64,000 nucleotides of DNA from Pyrrhoderma lamaoense (taxonomy: Eukaryota > Basidiomycota > Agaricomycetes > Hymenochaetales > Hymenochaetaceae): assembly GCA_002794735.1 (NCBI GenBank), contig NBAZ01000019.1:372001-436000 (forward strand), in the 5' to 3' direction. Positions 49,471 to 59,963 of this stretch are shown in pieces. Position numbers and translations under genes: made by a program. Each line of letters begins with the position of its first letter. The first letter of the stretch is position 1. A model generated the notes under the pieces. The model was not told where the DNA came from and ran no database searches. It saw only the letters and a program-made list of their open reading frames with translations.

Positions 49471-52400
49471 TTACTCTGAGTCATTTGGATCTAGATTCTT
49501 CTTTAACCAATCATCTAGTCCATTCCATCTGCGTGCCTTTTTATGCAGCTGATGGTATTTGGCTACTAACTCCGCCGAGTTAGCCAAGTCATCTATTTCC
49601 ACCCATTGGTCATGATCGTGAGAGTATCCTTTCCAATGGACTTGGTACTGTGGTGGTTGGTTTCTCCGAGGAGGTTTGTAATCCAAGATTGCATCGATCT
49701 CATATTCTTCTTCTCCATCGATAATCAAGGGTTCAGGGGGAGTATCTTCATATCTGCCCCAATTGTCCGGGAAGTGTTTCCGAACACGATCCTTGTTGAT
49801 AGTTGGATGGAACTTGTCACCAGGTAACTTTTCGATAGTGACAGTATGAGAGGTGGATTCCAGAACTTTCCGAGGTCCTACCCACTTGGGTCTGAGTGCC
49901 CTAGTGTCCACTTGTCCAGTCATGTGAGATGACTCGATAAGAACGGAATCTCCAGGGTGTATGTCCTTCCCTTTATTCCTTTTCTTATCTGCAGAATTCT
50001 TCATCTTTCCACTAGTTCGCTTCAGAGTGTCTTCAACTTTGAGATGTAAGCGAGTAAAGAATTCAATAGAGGGAGTTGAGAGTGCTTCTTTGGAGTTGGG
50101 TACCCATACAGGTGTAATTCCGCAATAAGCCTGAAATGGTGTCATTCCAGTTGCTTCACTAACCCGACAATTATGAGCAAAGCTTGCTAAGCAAAGCCTT
50201 TTGTCCCATTCCAACATATTGCCACCAAGTTCTTCATAGCAACGAAGATAAATCTTGACTTCTTGGTTAGCACGTTCGCTCTGACCATCCGTTTGAGCAT
50301 GGTATGCTGTACTGAGCGATGATTCGATTCCAAAGTCTTTCATGGCTTCTTGAAAGTCTTGAGAAGTGAATTGTGAACCTCTGTCCGTAATGATCTTGGA
50401 GGGGGTTCCGAATCGAGTAAGAATATGTTGTAGTAGCAGATCCCAAGTTTGTCTTCCATTGATCGTGTCTTTACAAGGTATGTAAGAGACCATCTTTGTG
50501 AACTTGTCTACCACGGTAAAGATCGCATTGTGACCTTGAGCAGTGAGGGGAAGACCAGTAATAAAATCTGAGGTAATTGACTGCCATGGTGCACTGGGTA
50601 CTTGAACCGGTTTCAAGGGTCCTTGTTTCGGGATGCGAAGTGGTTTGTTGAGCTGACAAGTTAAGCAAGATTGTACATAGCTTTTGACATCATTTGTCAG
50701 TGAAGACCAAAGATATCTTCGACGAACTGCAGCGCTTGTGTTATTAGCTCCTCCATGTCCAGCAAGAGGGGAATCGTGAAATTGATAAAAGACCTTCCGG
50801 AGTAAAGACTTGATTGGGGGAATCCAGATTCGATTTGATTTCCACCATACTCCATTGACATATTGAGCGTCTTTCATGTCTTTCCATTTTCGTTTTCCTC
50901 CAGCATGATCATACTCCTTTTTCCATTCATCCGATTTGTAGGCTTCTTCAAGCAAGGGAAGTATAGGATCTTCAAGGTTGAGATCTTGAACCTCTGTTAG
51001 ATCTGTAGGTACTTCGCTAATTCTTCTTGCTTTACGAGGTACTGAAGGAGGAATGACTTTCCTCTTCTTCTTTTTACTCTTCTCTCGTAAGAAGTCTTCA
51101 ATCATGTCCTTGGGGATAACATACTCAGGGGTTACAGGTTCGGATGCTCGTGCATCTTGTGCTTTTCGAGATAAAGCATCAGCTAGAACATTTTGTTTCC
51201 CAGGTAAGTATTGTAACTTGACATTATATTGGAAGCGTTCCAATTTAAGTCTCCATCGGATATGTTTCGGATTAACAGTTTTGTTGTTCAAGAAGTATTC
51301 CAGATTCTTGTGATCAGTGCGTATGAGATTCTTCTGTCCATCAGGTAGAGGTGCGAATAAATGCCATTCCCAGAACTCCAATAGTAGTATAACTGCATAT
51401 AACTCCCTTTCATAAGTAGTCCAGTTTTGCTGGGTGGAGTCAAAGCGTTTTGAGTAGTATGCTACTAGATGTTCTTGGCCATCTGGTCCGATCTGTTTAA
51501 CAGTTCCTCCTGCTGCTATGTTCGAAGCATCGGATTCCAAGATATATGGCTTTGTATCGTCTGGCTGCATTAGGATTGGTGCAGAACAGAATGCCTTCTT
51601 TGTAGCCCAGAAAGCTCGCTCTTTCTCTTCATCCCAAGGTAAAGGTAAATCGAGATTAGACTTGTCTTGACCTTTTTCCAGAGCACTAAGAGGAGCAGTG
51701 ATTGCGGCTATATGCTTGGTGAAGTGTGCATTGAAGTTGATAAACCCATTAAAGGCTAAGAGTTCTCGATAAGTTCGAGGTCGTTCCCATTCTAGGATAG
51801 CCAATGTTTTGAAAGGGTCTAATCGGATTTCTCCAGGTGCCAGTTTGAATCCCAAGAAGACTGCATGGTCCTTGAAGAAGAAACACTTCGAGGGTTTCAG
51901 GTAGAAATCATGTCTTCGCATTCGAGTAAGTACTTCACGTATGAGGCGGACATTCTCTTCTTTGGTTTCGGAGTAAATGATAATGTCATCCAGATAGAGG
52001 AGGACTCCATGTCCGATGAGGTCACCAAAGATAGTGTTCATTGCACGTTGAAAGCATGAGGGTGCATTGGCTAAACCAAACTGCATTACCAAGGGTTCAT
52101 AAGTTCCTTTGGTAGTGATAAAAGCTGCGAGCTTTTGCGCTTGAGGGGTGAGGCGGATGTTGTTGTATCCAGACCTCATGTCCAAGGTTGAGAAGACCTT
52201 GGCATCACCAACATCACGAGTGATATGTTGAAGTAAGGGAATCGGGAATTGATCGAAAACAGTAGCTCTGTTAAGATTGCGATAATCAATAACAATTCGA
52301 TCTCCTCCATCGGCTTTTGGTATAACAAAGACTGGAGCGGGAGCTTCCGCTTCGGTTGCTGGTATAATCCATTTCTTCCTTAGATTATCCTCGACCCATT

Positions 52401-52645
52401 CGTCTATGATCTTCTGGTTTTCTGCATTGAGATGAATCACTTTGCTTTGTTGCAAGGGCTTTTCGTTTCGCTTGAGATTCATGTCGAATTGAGAGGGTTT
52501 GGGCAACCGTTCTGACCGCTTAGGGTCAAATCTGTCATTAAAGTCAGATAGCTCCCTGGGGACAAAATCCTGCCATTGGGTTTTGTCATCAGCTTGTCTT
52601 CCTGCTTTCCTAGCTTCAGCTTCTTCGAGTTCCAAGCGTAGTTTT
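49471..52645 (-). CDS. Giant element Pol, part 2: RT, RNase H, integrase, chromodomain
   Basis: Open frame downstream of the nested insertion. Counting from 52635, the domains are: reverse transcriptase (VIDYRNLNRAT near 115, catalytic YLDD at 214-217), RNase H of the Ty3 type (LESDASN, about 370) and the integrase zinc finger (HDSPLAGHGG to CLTCQ). The integrase core then shows SDFITGLP, ITDRGSQF and DGQSERANQ, supplying the D,D,E triad. A C-terminal chromodomain follows (EEEYEIDAILDYK to YQVHWKGYSHDHDQWVE, about 972-1011). The chromodomain places the element among chromoviruses and typically steers integration to marked chromatin. The start is artificial: the frame continues from the protease part across the nested element and is in phase with it, so pol was intact when the younger element landed. 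Confidence 0.92.
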
Positions 52646-53170
52646 TGTCACGAACAGGACTAAATTTCTATTTTCTTCTAAGTCCCCTGTTTACTAACGT
52701 TGACGCGTTGTTGACGTGTTGTTTATTACCTCCAACCACACATTCTCATTGACTCAGCTTACATGACTCATGCATCGCTTACTCATTCTCGCATGACTCA
52801 TTTATTGTTAATTGACTTCACTTCGCAACTGACTCACTCTTTGATTTATCATCCATTATCCATTGCTTATTAATCATAGTTTCCACAAGTATATAAACCC
52901 GGCAATCTGCAAGAGAACTCCTCACACACTTCATTTTCTGACCGTCACCACCATAAGTTAACCTCTTGTAGAGTTCTCTCGCAGGTAAGCATATTGTATT
53001 AAGTAGTACTTGAATATAACTAACTTGTAGAGTTCTCTCGCAGTGAGACAACAGCTACTGAGTTACTAGTGGTCTTGAGCGCTAAGACGAACTGTGTCTG
53101 ACGACTACTGTTATCGCCACGTCAGTGCTTACGCGAGCAACGGGCTCCTCTAACCACTGCGGTCGTAACA
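52646..53170 (+). repeat. 5' LTR of the young Gypsy element
   Basis: TGTCACGAAC to CGGTCGTAACA, 525 bp. A TATA box (TATATAAA, 52890-52897) marks the U3/R region. Downstream, the 20-mer CTTGTAGAGTTCTCTCGCAG occurs twice, ending at 52984 and at 53043. The first copy is followed by the donor GTAAGC, a TAACTAAC branch-like motif precedes the second, and the second ends in CAG. This is a possible 59-nt intron in the 5' UTR. Confidence 0.93.
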
Positions 53171-53383
53171 TTAGGTTAACTTAATTAAACTCACTACCAC
53201 TAGTGAATGGACTCGTCCAACATTAACCTCGAGGAAAGCAGTCTTAATCAAACACGCACACAAAGGACCCTCCAGTTCACCTCGCTTATCTGTCAATCAC
53301 CAATTGTTATCGGGACACTGCTCATTTTTATTGTGGCACTACTACTGGTCTTCGTCGTTTTCAAAGTCTCGAAACACTAAACA

Positions 53384-54697
53384 ATGACAGACACACCCCT
53401 CCACCAAGCACGAGCTTGGACACAAGTCGAAATAACAAATCTTGTCAATGGCATCACGGGACCAATCACTGCACAAATCCATGAACTTTTCGGCAGAGTC
53501 GAAGCACTAGAAAACCAGCTAATGGTAGTCAACGACAGACTTGAAGAAGTCAGAGGAGCAGGACCAGCCCCGGAAGGACTTATACTCGGATTAGGCTCTC
53601 GCATTCACTCACTAGAGACGCGAATGAATGATCTACGAACAGACGCAATGGATCCCATGGGAATTATCCCAGACTTGCAGACTGAAACACTGGCGCTGAC
53701 GCAACGGCTCAATGGCATCCAGGCAGGAAACATTTTACAGCAACAGCGGAACGAGGTCAACCAACCAGAAGAGTTTGCAGGTGAACGCTCGAAATTTGAC
53801 ACATTCATCTCCCAACTACGACTCTATTTTAGTGCTAAAGGAAACATGTACCCCAACGACAAAAAACGATGCATTTACATCCTCTCTCGTATTAAGAAAC
53901 CTGGCTACGAACTCATAAAACCTATCGCGGATTCATTAGACACAGCAAACGAGCTTCCAGAAGTAAACGACATCAATTTACTCTACAAATATATGGAAGC
54001 ACGGTTCGGACCTCACGACAGAAAAGGAGATGCGGAAAGACAACTACGCACTCACAAACTGAATAGCTACAAGGACATCGAAACGTACAATGCAGAGTTC
54101 CAAAGACTTGCTGCAATGACGGAATGGAGCGATGGGGCACTTGCGAGCCAGTACGAGCTAGGACTTACAGCTGAAGTAAAGAGGTACATGGTGTCAATCA
54201 TACCACGGGCACAAACAGTGACAGAATTCATGACACAAGCGAGCACGATCTGCAAAAACCTACAGCGAACGAGGGACCTCATGTCAGCAACTACTACTGC
54301 TACTACTACTACTACTACTACTACTGGAACAAGCAAAGGCGATGCTATGGAAGTAGACGCACTACGCACAGCACCAACCCCAACTCGTGTACCACAAGCA
54401 GAAATCGATCGTCGCAGACGAGCTGGCGAGTGTCTGAAATGCGGACTCAAGGGGCATAAACTACATAAATGCCAAATCGGTTGGAGATATACTCCCAACA
54501 ACAACAGCAACAGCTCAAACAGTACATGGAGAGCTAAAGCGGCAACCACAGGAGAGGAAGAAAGGAAGGAAGCGGCATCGGTTAAGGAAGTGGAACAAGG
54601 GAAGAGCGAACAGCAAACTCTTGAGGAAGTCAGAGCGATGCTTGCAAAGTTGCTAAAGACTGACAAGGTTGAGGAAACTCCCAAGTCGTCTTTTTAG
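53384..54697 (+). CDS. Gag of the young Gypsy element
   Basis: 437 residues from ATG 53384 to TAG 54695-54697, after a 213-nt leader. The N-terminal third is a coiled coil (AQIHELFGRVEALENQLMVV). It is followed by a retrotransposon Gag capsid domain (FAGERSKFDTFISQLRLYFS, then YILSRIKKPGYELIKPIAD) and a (TAC)n-encoded threonine tract (54289-54325). A CCHC zinc knuckle (CLKCGLKGHKLHKC, about residues 351-364) and a Lys/Glu-rich tail complete the protein. Gag assembles the virus-like particle and packages the element RNA. The stop overlaps the open pol frame by 25 nt (see the frameshift site). Confidence 0.93.
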   Translation: MTDTPLHQARAWTQVEITNLVNGITGPITAQIHELFGRVEALENQLMVVNDRLEEVRGAGPAPEGLILGLGSRIHSLETRMNDLRTDAMDPMGIIPDLQTETLALTQRLNGIQAGNILQQQRNEVNQPEEFAGERSKFDTFISQLRLYFSAKGNMYPNDKKRCIYILSRIKKPGYELIKPIADSLDTANELPEVNDINLLYKYMEARFGPHDRKGDAERQLRTHKLNSYKDIETYNAEFQRLAAMTEWSDGALASQYELGLTAEVKRYMVSIIPRAQTVTEFMTQASTICKNLQRTRDLMSATTTATTTTTTTTGTSKGDAMEVDALRTAPTPTRVPQAEIDRRRRAGECLKCGLKGHKLHKCQIGWRYTPNNNSNSSNSTWRAKAATTGEEERKEAASVKEVEQGKSEQQTLEEVRAMLAKLLKTDKVEETPKSSF

Positions 54698-57600
54698 AAG
54701 CGTCACAGCGGATAGTTGCACCACTGGTGACGCAGAACACGGTCTCGTTTAATCAGAAATACGATGTTGTTAAAGCGAATGTATCTAATATTTATACATC
54801 TCAGAATAAAAACCTACGTCGACAAATACACATTCCAATAACACTGAAAGGAGAGAACCGTTTTGCAACTACACAGGCGATGATTGACAGCGGAGCTTCT
54901 ACAAGCTTCCTCAACTGGCGTTTTGTAAAAAGAAACAACGTCACCACCCAAAAACTTAATACCCCAATACCTCTTCGAAACGCTGATGACTCCGAAAATG
55001 CAATGGGTGCTATCACCCACACAGCCCAACTACAGTTAATCATTGGACAACACCATGAAACAATTAACTTCGCAATAACAGACATCGGCACAGATGAAGT
55101 AATCATGGGCATTGACTGGCTTCGTTACCACAACCCAGACGTTAACTGGAGAGAAGGACAAATACAGTTCAAACGATGCCCTCCAGACTGTAATACAAAG
55201 TCAAACAAAAGAACTACCTCCAAACAGACTCTTGAAACACAGGCCCAAAAGATGAATCTGAACAAGGTTACGGTGGAAGCAGCTGAAGAAGAGGAAGAAG
55301 AAGAAGGGATGGATTGGGAAAGGAGGCCACTGATGATGAAGAGGATGAGGATGCAGGAAAAGGAGGAGGAGATGGAGCTGGAATGGTTTGAAGAAGAGGA
55401 AGGAGACGAGTTCTTTACCCCCAGCAGCGAGAAGGTCACTCTCAAATTGGCTGCAACTTACACATATGCGCAGACAATAGCACAACAACAAGGACCAAAG
55501 GTTGCAGGCGAGATCCCAGAAGAGTTCAAAGCCTTTGTAGATGTATTTTCTAAACAAGCATCGGAGCGAATGCCAGTGTCAAAACCATATGACCACAGTA
55601 TCGACCTCGTACCAGGCACAACACCCTCGTTCTCTAAAGTATATCCACTAGCACCCAATGAAAGCGAAGCAATGAACGAGTATTTGAGAGAAAACCTGGC
55701 AAAAGGCTACATCAGACCATCAAAATCACCAGCAGCAGCCCCAGTATTCTTTGTTAAGAAGAAGGATGGTTCACTACGTCTTGTTGTTGACTATAGAAGA
55801 TTGAACGCCATTACAATCAAAAACCGCTATCCACTGCCACTCACACAGACTCTAGTAGACCGCTTAGCTAAAGCACGAGTATTCTCTAAGTTAGACTTAC
55901 GATGGGGATACAATAACATTCGCATTAAAGAAGGAGACCAGTGGAAAGCAGCATTTAGAACACCACAAGGACTTTATGAACCAATGGTGATGAACTTCGG
56001 TCTAACAAATGCCCCAGCTACATTTCAACACATGATGGATGACATCTTTAAGGACCTTGAAGGAGTCTATGTAGTGATATACTTAGACGATATCTTGATC
56101 TTTTCTCCAGACTACCAGAGTCATACGATGCATGTTAAAGAAGTACTACAGCGACTACAAGAGAACGACCTGTTTTGTAAACCAGAAAAATGCGAGTTCT
56201 ACAAGAAGCAAGTAGAGTTTCTGGGCATGATAATCTCTAAAGGACACATACAGATGGACCCCGCTAAAGTTGAAGCAGTACTAAAATGGCCTACCCCCAA
56301 GAAACTTAAAGAACTACAAGCGTTTTTGGGGTTTGCTAACTTCTATCGTCGTTTCATACTCAACTTCTCGCATGAAGTAAATCCATTAACTCGACTAATG
56401 CGCAAAGACACAGTATGGCAGTGGGGAGAAAAACAAGAACAGGCTTTTCAGATGCTAAAACAGGCGTTCACCTCCGCACCAATATTAGCGATGGCAGATC
56501 TTACACAACCATTTATTGTTGAATGTGATGCATCAGACTATGCAACAGGGGCAGTACTATCACAAAAAGGGACTGATGGAAAAGTACACCCAATCGCCTT
56601 CTACTCACGAACGCTAAATGAAGCAGAACGAAACTATGAGATTTATGATAAAGAACTACTCGCTATCATTCGCGCACTAGAAGAATGGAGACACTATTTA
56701 GAAGGGGGAGAACACTCAGTACAGATTATCTCAGATCACAAAAATCTCCTCTACTTCTCCACATCCAGAACACTGACACGACGACAAGCAAGATGGAGCC
56801 TGTTTTTAAGCCGCTTTAACTACGAGATCATACATCGACCCGGAAGACTGGGAGGAAAACCAGATGCGCTGTCAAGAATGCCTCATTTGCAACCCAAAGA
56901 AGCCGACAACCAAAGCAAAGTACTAATCGACCCCAAAGTACTAAAAGTGAAGGCGTTACGACGAGGCATGACACAGATCGAAGGTGATAAAGAACTGTTG
57001 AAAGAGATAAGGGAGGAAATGGGAGTGGAAGAAGGATTAGCAGACTCATTAGGAAGGATTGAGGAAATAGGGCCAAGGGCACTGAGGAAAGGAATAGAGG
57101 AATGGAACACGGAAGATGGTCTAATACTGTTTAGAGGGAAGGTTTATGTACCCAAAAAGGAGGAACTACGTCGTAAAGTAGTACAAGCACACCACGACTC
57201 ACTCGCAGCAGGTCACCCAGGTAAATGGAAGACATACGAATTAGTATCACGAAACTACTGGTGGCCAGGAATGCTAAGTTTTGTGGAACGATATGTGCAA
57301 GGATGTCGTACTTGTCAATCTACAAAAAACTTTACACGAAAGGAACATGGTCCACTGATGCCCAATCCAATAGCAAATCAACCATGGAAGGAAGTATCAT
57401 GCGATTTAATAACACAACTTCCAAAGTCCAAAGATTACGATGCAATACTCGTGGTTGTAGACCGCTTTTTTAAACAAGCGCACTTCATTCCAACAACCTC
57501 AGATGTAACCTCAGAACGGGTGGCAGAACTATACTTGGACAATATCTGGAAACACCACGGCACTCCAAGACGAATCATATCAGATCGAGGGTCAACATTT

Positions 57601-58443
57601 ATCTCACGTTTTATGAGAACACTATTAGAACGTATTGGAGTTAAAAGTTCTTTCTCTACGGCCTACCACCCTCAAACAGATGGACAGACGGAGAGAGTTA
57701 ACCAGACCCTGGAGCAATACTTGCGTGCATACATTGACAAAAGACAGGAGAAATGGGCTTCATTACTCGCAACTGCAGAGTTTGCATACAATAATTGGAA
57801 ACACAGCGCTACTAAAGAGTCACCATTCTACTTAAACTACGGCTTTAACCCAGAATTCCAAATTCTAGACCTTCCACCCTCAAATCTACCCACAGTAGAA
57901 CAACGGTTAATGGAATTAACACAGGCTCGTAAAGAAGCAGAGGCAGCTCTCGAGGTCACAGCTCAACGGATGAAACAACAATATGACCAACACGTAGCAG
58001 AAGCTCCACAACTTCAAATTGGAGATCTAGTATGGCTGGATGCAAGTAATATTCATCTTACAGGCACACGCAAGCTAAACCCAAGACGACTAGGACCGTA
58101 CAAAGTTATTGAGCAAATTAACGATCTAGCATACAAGCTAGAATTACCAGAATCAATGCACATACACCCAGTTTTCCATGTTTCTCTACTCTACCCAGCA
58201 CACCAGGACACAATAGAAGGACGAATTCCACCAGAGCCAGACCCAATTGAGATCGAAGGAGAAGAAGAATATGAGGTTGAAAAAATTTTAGATGTACGGA
58301 AAAAAGGACGTCGTCTCGAGTATCTTGTTAAATGGCAAGGATGGGGTGAAGAAAGCAACTCGTGGGAACCTAAAACACATCTAGCTAATGCCCCAATTGC
58401 CCTCCAAAAGTTTTACGAAGAATACCCTACGGCACTGCGCTGA
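54673..58443 (+). CDS. Pol of the young Gypsy element: PR, RT, RNase H, IN, chromodomain
   Basis: The frame opens at 54673, -1 relative to gag, and ends at TGA 58441-58443. It has no ATG near its start, so a Gag-Pol fusion is expected. Counting from 54727: aspartic protease DSG at 54-56 and MGIDWL near 128; a very acidic linker (about 185-232); reverse transcriptase with VVDYRRLN (about 355) and YLDD (about 451); Ty3-type RNase H (ECDASDYATG, about 600). The integrase has its HHCC finger (about 820-870) and core residues in CDLITQLP, SDRGSTF and DGQTERVNQ. A C-terminal chromodomain (EYEVEKILDVRKKG, YLVKWQGWGEESNSWEP, about 1178-1233) follows. All catalytic residues are present. The frame is uninterrupted, so the element may still be competent. 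Confidence 0.95.
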   Translation, partial: GNSQVVFLEASQRIVAPLVTQNTVSFNQKYDVVKANVSNIYTSQNKNLRRQIHIPITLKGENRFATTQAMIDSGASTSFLNWRFVKRNNVTTQKLNTPIPLRNADDSENAMGAITHTAQLQLIIGQHHETINFAITDIGTDEVIMGIDWLRYHNPDVNWREGQIQFKRCPPDCNTKSNKRTTSKQTLETQAQKMNLNKVTVEAAEEEEEEEGMDWERRPLMMKRMRMQEKEEEMELEWFEEEEGDEFFTPSSEKVTLKLAATYTYAQTIAQQQGPKVAGEIPEEFKAFVDVFSKQASERMPVSKPYDHSIDLVPGTTPSFSKVYPLAPNESEAMNEYLRENLAKGYIRPSKSPAAAPVFFVKKKDGSLRLVVDYRRLNAITIKNRYPLPLTQTLVDRLAKARVFSKLDLRWGYNNIRIKEGDQWKAAFRTPQGLYEPMVMNFGLTNAPATFQHMMDDIFKDLEGVYVVIYLDDILIFSPDYQSHTMHVKEVLQRLQENDLFCKPEKCEFYKKQVEFLGMIISKGHIQMDPAKVEAVLKWPTPKKLKELQAFLGFANFYRRFILNFSHEVNPLTRLMRKDTVWQWGEKQEQAFQMLKQAFTSAPILAMADLTQPFIVECDASDYATGAVLSQKGTDGKVHPIAFYSRTLNEAERNYEIYDKELLAIIRALEEWRHYLEGGEHSVQIISDHKNLLYFSTSRTLTRRQARWSLFLSRFNYEIIHRPGRLGGKPDALSRMPHLQPKEADNQSKVLIDPKVLKVKALRRGMTQIEGDKELLKEIREEMGVEEGLADSLGRIEEIGPRALRKGIEEWNTEDGLILFRGKVYVPKKEELRRKVVQAHHDSLAAGHPGKWKTYELVSRNYWWPGMLSFVERYVQGCRTCQSTKNFTRKEHGPLMPNPIANQPWKEVSCDLITQLPKSKDYDAILVVVDRFFKQAHFIPTTSDVTSERVAELYLDNIWKHHGTPRRIISDRGSTFISRFMRTLLERIGVKSSFSTAYHPQTDGQTERVNQTLEQYLRAYIDKRQEKWASLLATAEFAYNNWKHSATKESPFYLNYGFNPEFQILDLPPSNLPTVEQRLMELTQARKEAEAALEVTAQRMKQQYDQHVAEAPQLQIGDLVWLDASNIHLTGTRKLNPRRLGPYKVIEQINDLAYKLELPESMHIHPVFHVSLLYPAHQDTIEGRIPPEPDPIEIEGEEEYEVEKILDVRKKGRRLEYLVKWQGWGEESNSWEPKTHLANAPIALQKFYEEYPTALR
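54690..54697 (+). promoter_or_regulatory. Candidate -1 frameshift site at the gag stop
   Basis: The gag end reads TCT TTT TAG, with five consecutive T (54691-54695) directly before and into the stop. Slipping back one base re-pairs UUU perfectly and enters the open pol frame (TTA GAA GCG), avoiding the UAG. It is not a canonical X-XXY-YYZ heptamer, so the mechanism is inferred from geometry. Confidence 0.45.
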
Positions 58444-58474
58444 TCCAGGTGTATCAGCCATAGAAGGGGGGTGA

Positions 58475-58999
58475 TGTCACGAACAGGACTAAATTTCTAT
58501 TTTCTTCTAAGTCCCCTGTTTACTAACGTTGACGCGTTGTTGACGTGTTGTTTATTACCTCCAACCACACATTCTCATTGACTCAGCTTACATGACTCAT
58601 GCATCGCTTACTCATTCTCGCATGACTCATTTATTGTTAATTGACTTCACTTCGCAACTGACTCACTCTTTGATTTATCATCCATTATCCATTGCTTATT
58701 AATCATAGTTTCCACAAGTATATAAACCCGGCAATCTGCAAGAGAACTCCTCACACACTTCATTTTCTGACCGTCACCACCATAAGTTAACCTCTTGTAG
58801 AGTTCTCTCGCAGGTAAGCATATTGTATTAAGTAGTACTTGAATATAACTAACTTGTAGAGTTCTCTCGCAGTGAGACAACAGCTACTGAGTTACTAGTG
58901 GTCTTGAGCGCTAAGACGAACTGTGTCTGACGACTACTGTTATCGCCACGTCAGTGCTTACGCGAGCAACGGGCTCCTCTAACCACTGCGGTCGTAACA
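58475..58999 (+). repeat. 3' LTR of the young Gypsy element
   Basis: Same 525 bp as 52646-53170, with no difference found by eye. It contains the same TATA box (58719-58726) and the same intron-like segment (58814-58872). It is preceded by the polypurine tract at 58462-58474 and followed by the GTTTT duplication. Confidence 0.93.
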
Positions 59000-59004
59000 G
59001 TTTT

Positions 59005-59963
59005 GCAAGAGCAGTTTTCCAAGCGGGATCTTCCTTGATCTCCTGTTTCTTCATATCCATCCTAATTGCTTCCGAGTTTAGCTTGTCTTCATCATCAGAT
59101 GATTCGGAGCTTCGTTTAGATGGTTCTCGTGATATTTGAAAGCTGGGAGTGGCTTTAGCAATAGATTGCACATCCTTTTGAGACCAAGGTGTGTTTGCAT
59201 GCTTCTCGTCCCAAGCTTTCTTCCAGCTGATCAGTTGTTGTCCTATATCGCTAAGATTAGGCATAACTTGATCTATGTCCATAGGTGCTGGAGTTTGTGG
59301 TTGTTTACCAGCCGGTTTTGGACTTTGCCAGTATGTAGCTGATGAAGTCCGTTTGAGTTTCTGAGGAGAGGGGGGAATAGTACGTTTGGGAAGAAGAGGG
59401 AGTAAGATGTCATCAGAGTCTGAGTCTGAGTCTGACGCATGTCGCTTTCGTTTCTTCTTCTTCTTCTTCACAGCTTTCCTATGTATCTTCTTCTTGGGTC
59501 TCCTTGTTTGAGTAGTCCGATTGAAGTAGATTCGATGTTTAGGAAAGCCTAGTTTACTGCATTCCATCCGTCCATTGGCTAAGTCTAAAACTAGACCAGA
59601 TCGTTTGATAAAGTCTGTTCCAAGGATAGCTTCATCATCTCCACAGGGTAGGATTCCAAAAACGATTTCCTGATCATAACAAAGTCCGGGGATATCAACT
59701 AAACAGTTAAGTTGTCGAGTAACCCTGCCGCCTTCAGATCCATCTGCATTATGGACTAAGAAGGTCTTATCTGCTGCCTTTGTGCTGAGACCTGAATCTT
59801 CCAATACATCTGGAGAGATTGTACAGCACCCTGCCCCAGTATCATACAACGCGGAGATCTTCTTCTCTTTTCGTCCTTGCTTAAGAACTAGCGTCAGATA
59901 TACTTGCTTTCCTGCCCTGGGGAGGTTGACAGTCTTGCAGTTTATGGCCCCATTCGCCCTCAC
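59005..59963 (-). CDS. Giant element Pol, part 1: aspartic protease and linker
   Basis: The frame from 59963 is open up to the nested insertion. The first codon here is GTG and overlaps the gag TGA, in the -1 frame relative to gag, so it is made as a Gag-Pol fusion. The retroviral-type aspartic protease has its active site at ALYDTGAGCCTISP (residues 38-51, catalytic Asp 41). Further protease blocks are GILPCGDDEAILGTDFIKRS and GLVLDLANGRMEC. A basic Lys-rich linker and a Ser/Asp tract follow, leading toward RT. The last codons before the insertion (KTALAKL) join in frame to the RT part at 52645. Confidence 0.88.

Larger units (their letters stand above)
52646..58999 (+). mobile_element. Young intact Gypsy (chromovirus) LTR retrotransposon, nested
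   Basis: Bounded by two 525-bp LTRs (52646-53170 and 58475-58999) with TG..CA ends and flanked by the 5-bp target duplication GTTTT (52641-52645 and 59000-59004). I find no difference between the LTRs, so insertion was recent. gag and pol are both undisrupted. A polypurine tract, AGAAGGGGGGTGA, ends directly at the 3' LTR. The sequence after the 5' LTR (TTAGGTTAACTTAATTAAAC) does not look like a standard tRNA primer site. The element sits antisense inside pol of the giant element and splits it between protease and reverse transcriptase. Confidence 0.95.

Noticed and set aside
52818..53051. 77-residue minus-strand open frame, also at 58647-58880
   Set aside because: It lies wholly within the LTR of the young element, antisense to its transcript, and the two copies are identical only because the LTRs are. 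No coding signature.
54067..54684. 205-codon minus-strand frame opposite gag
   Set aside because: Shadow of the intact gag frame, created by its codon bias and the (TAC)n tract.
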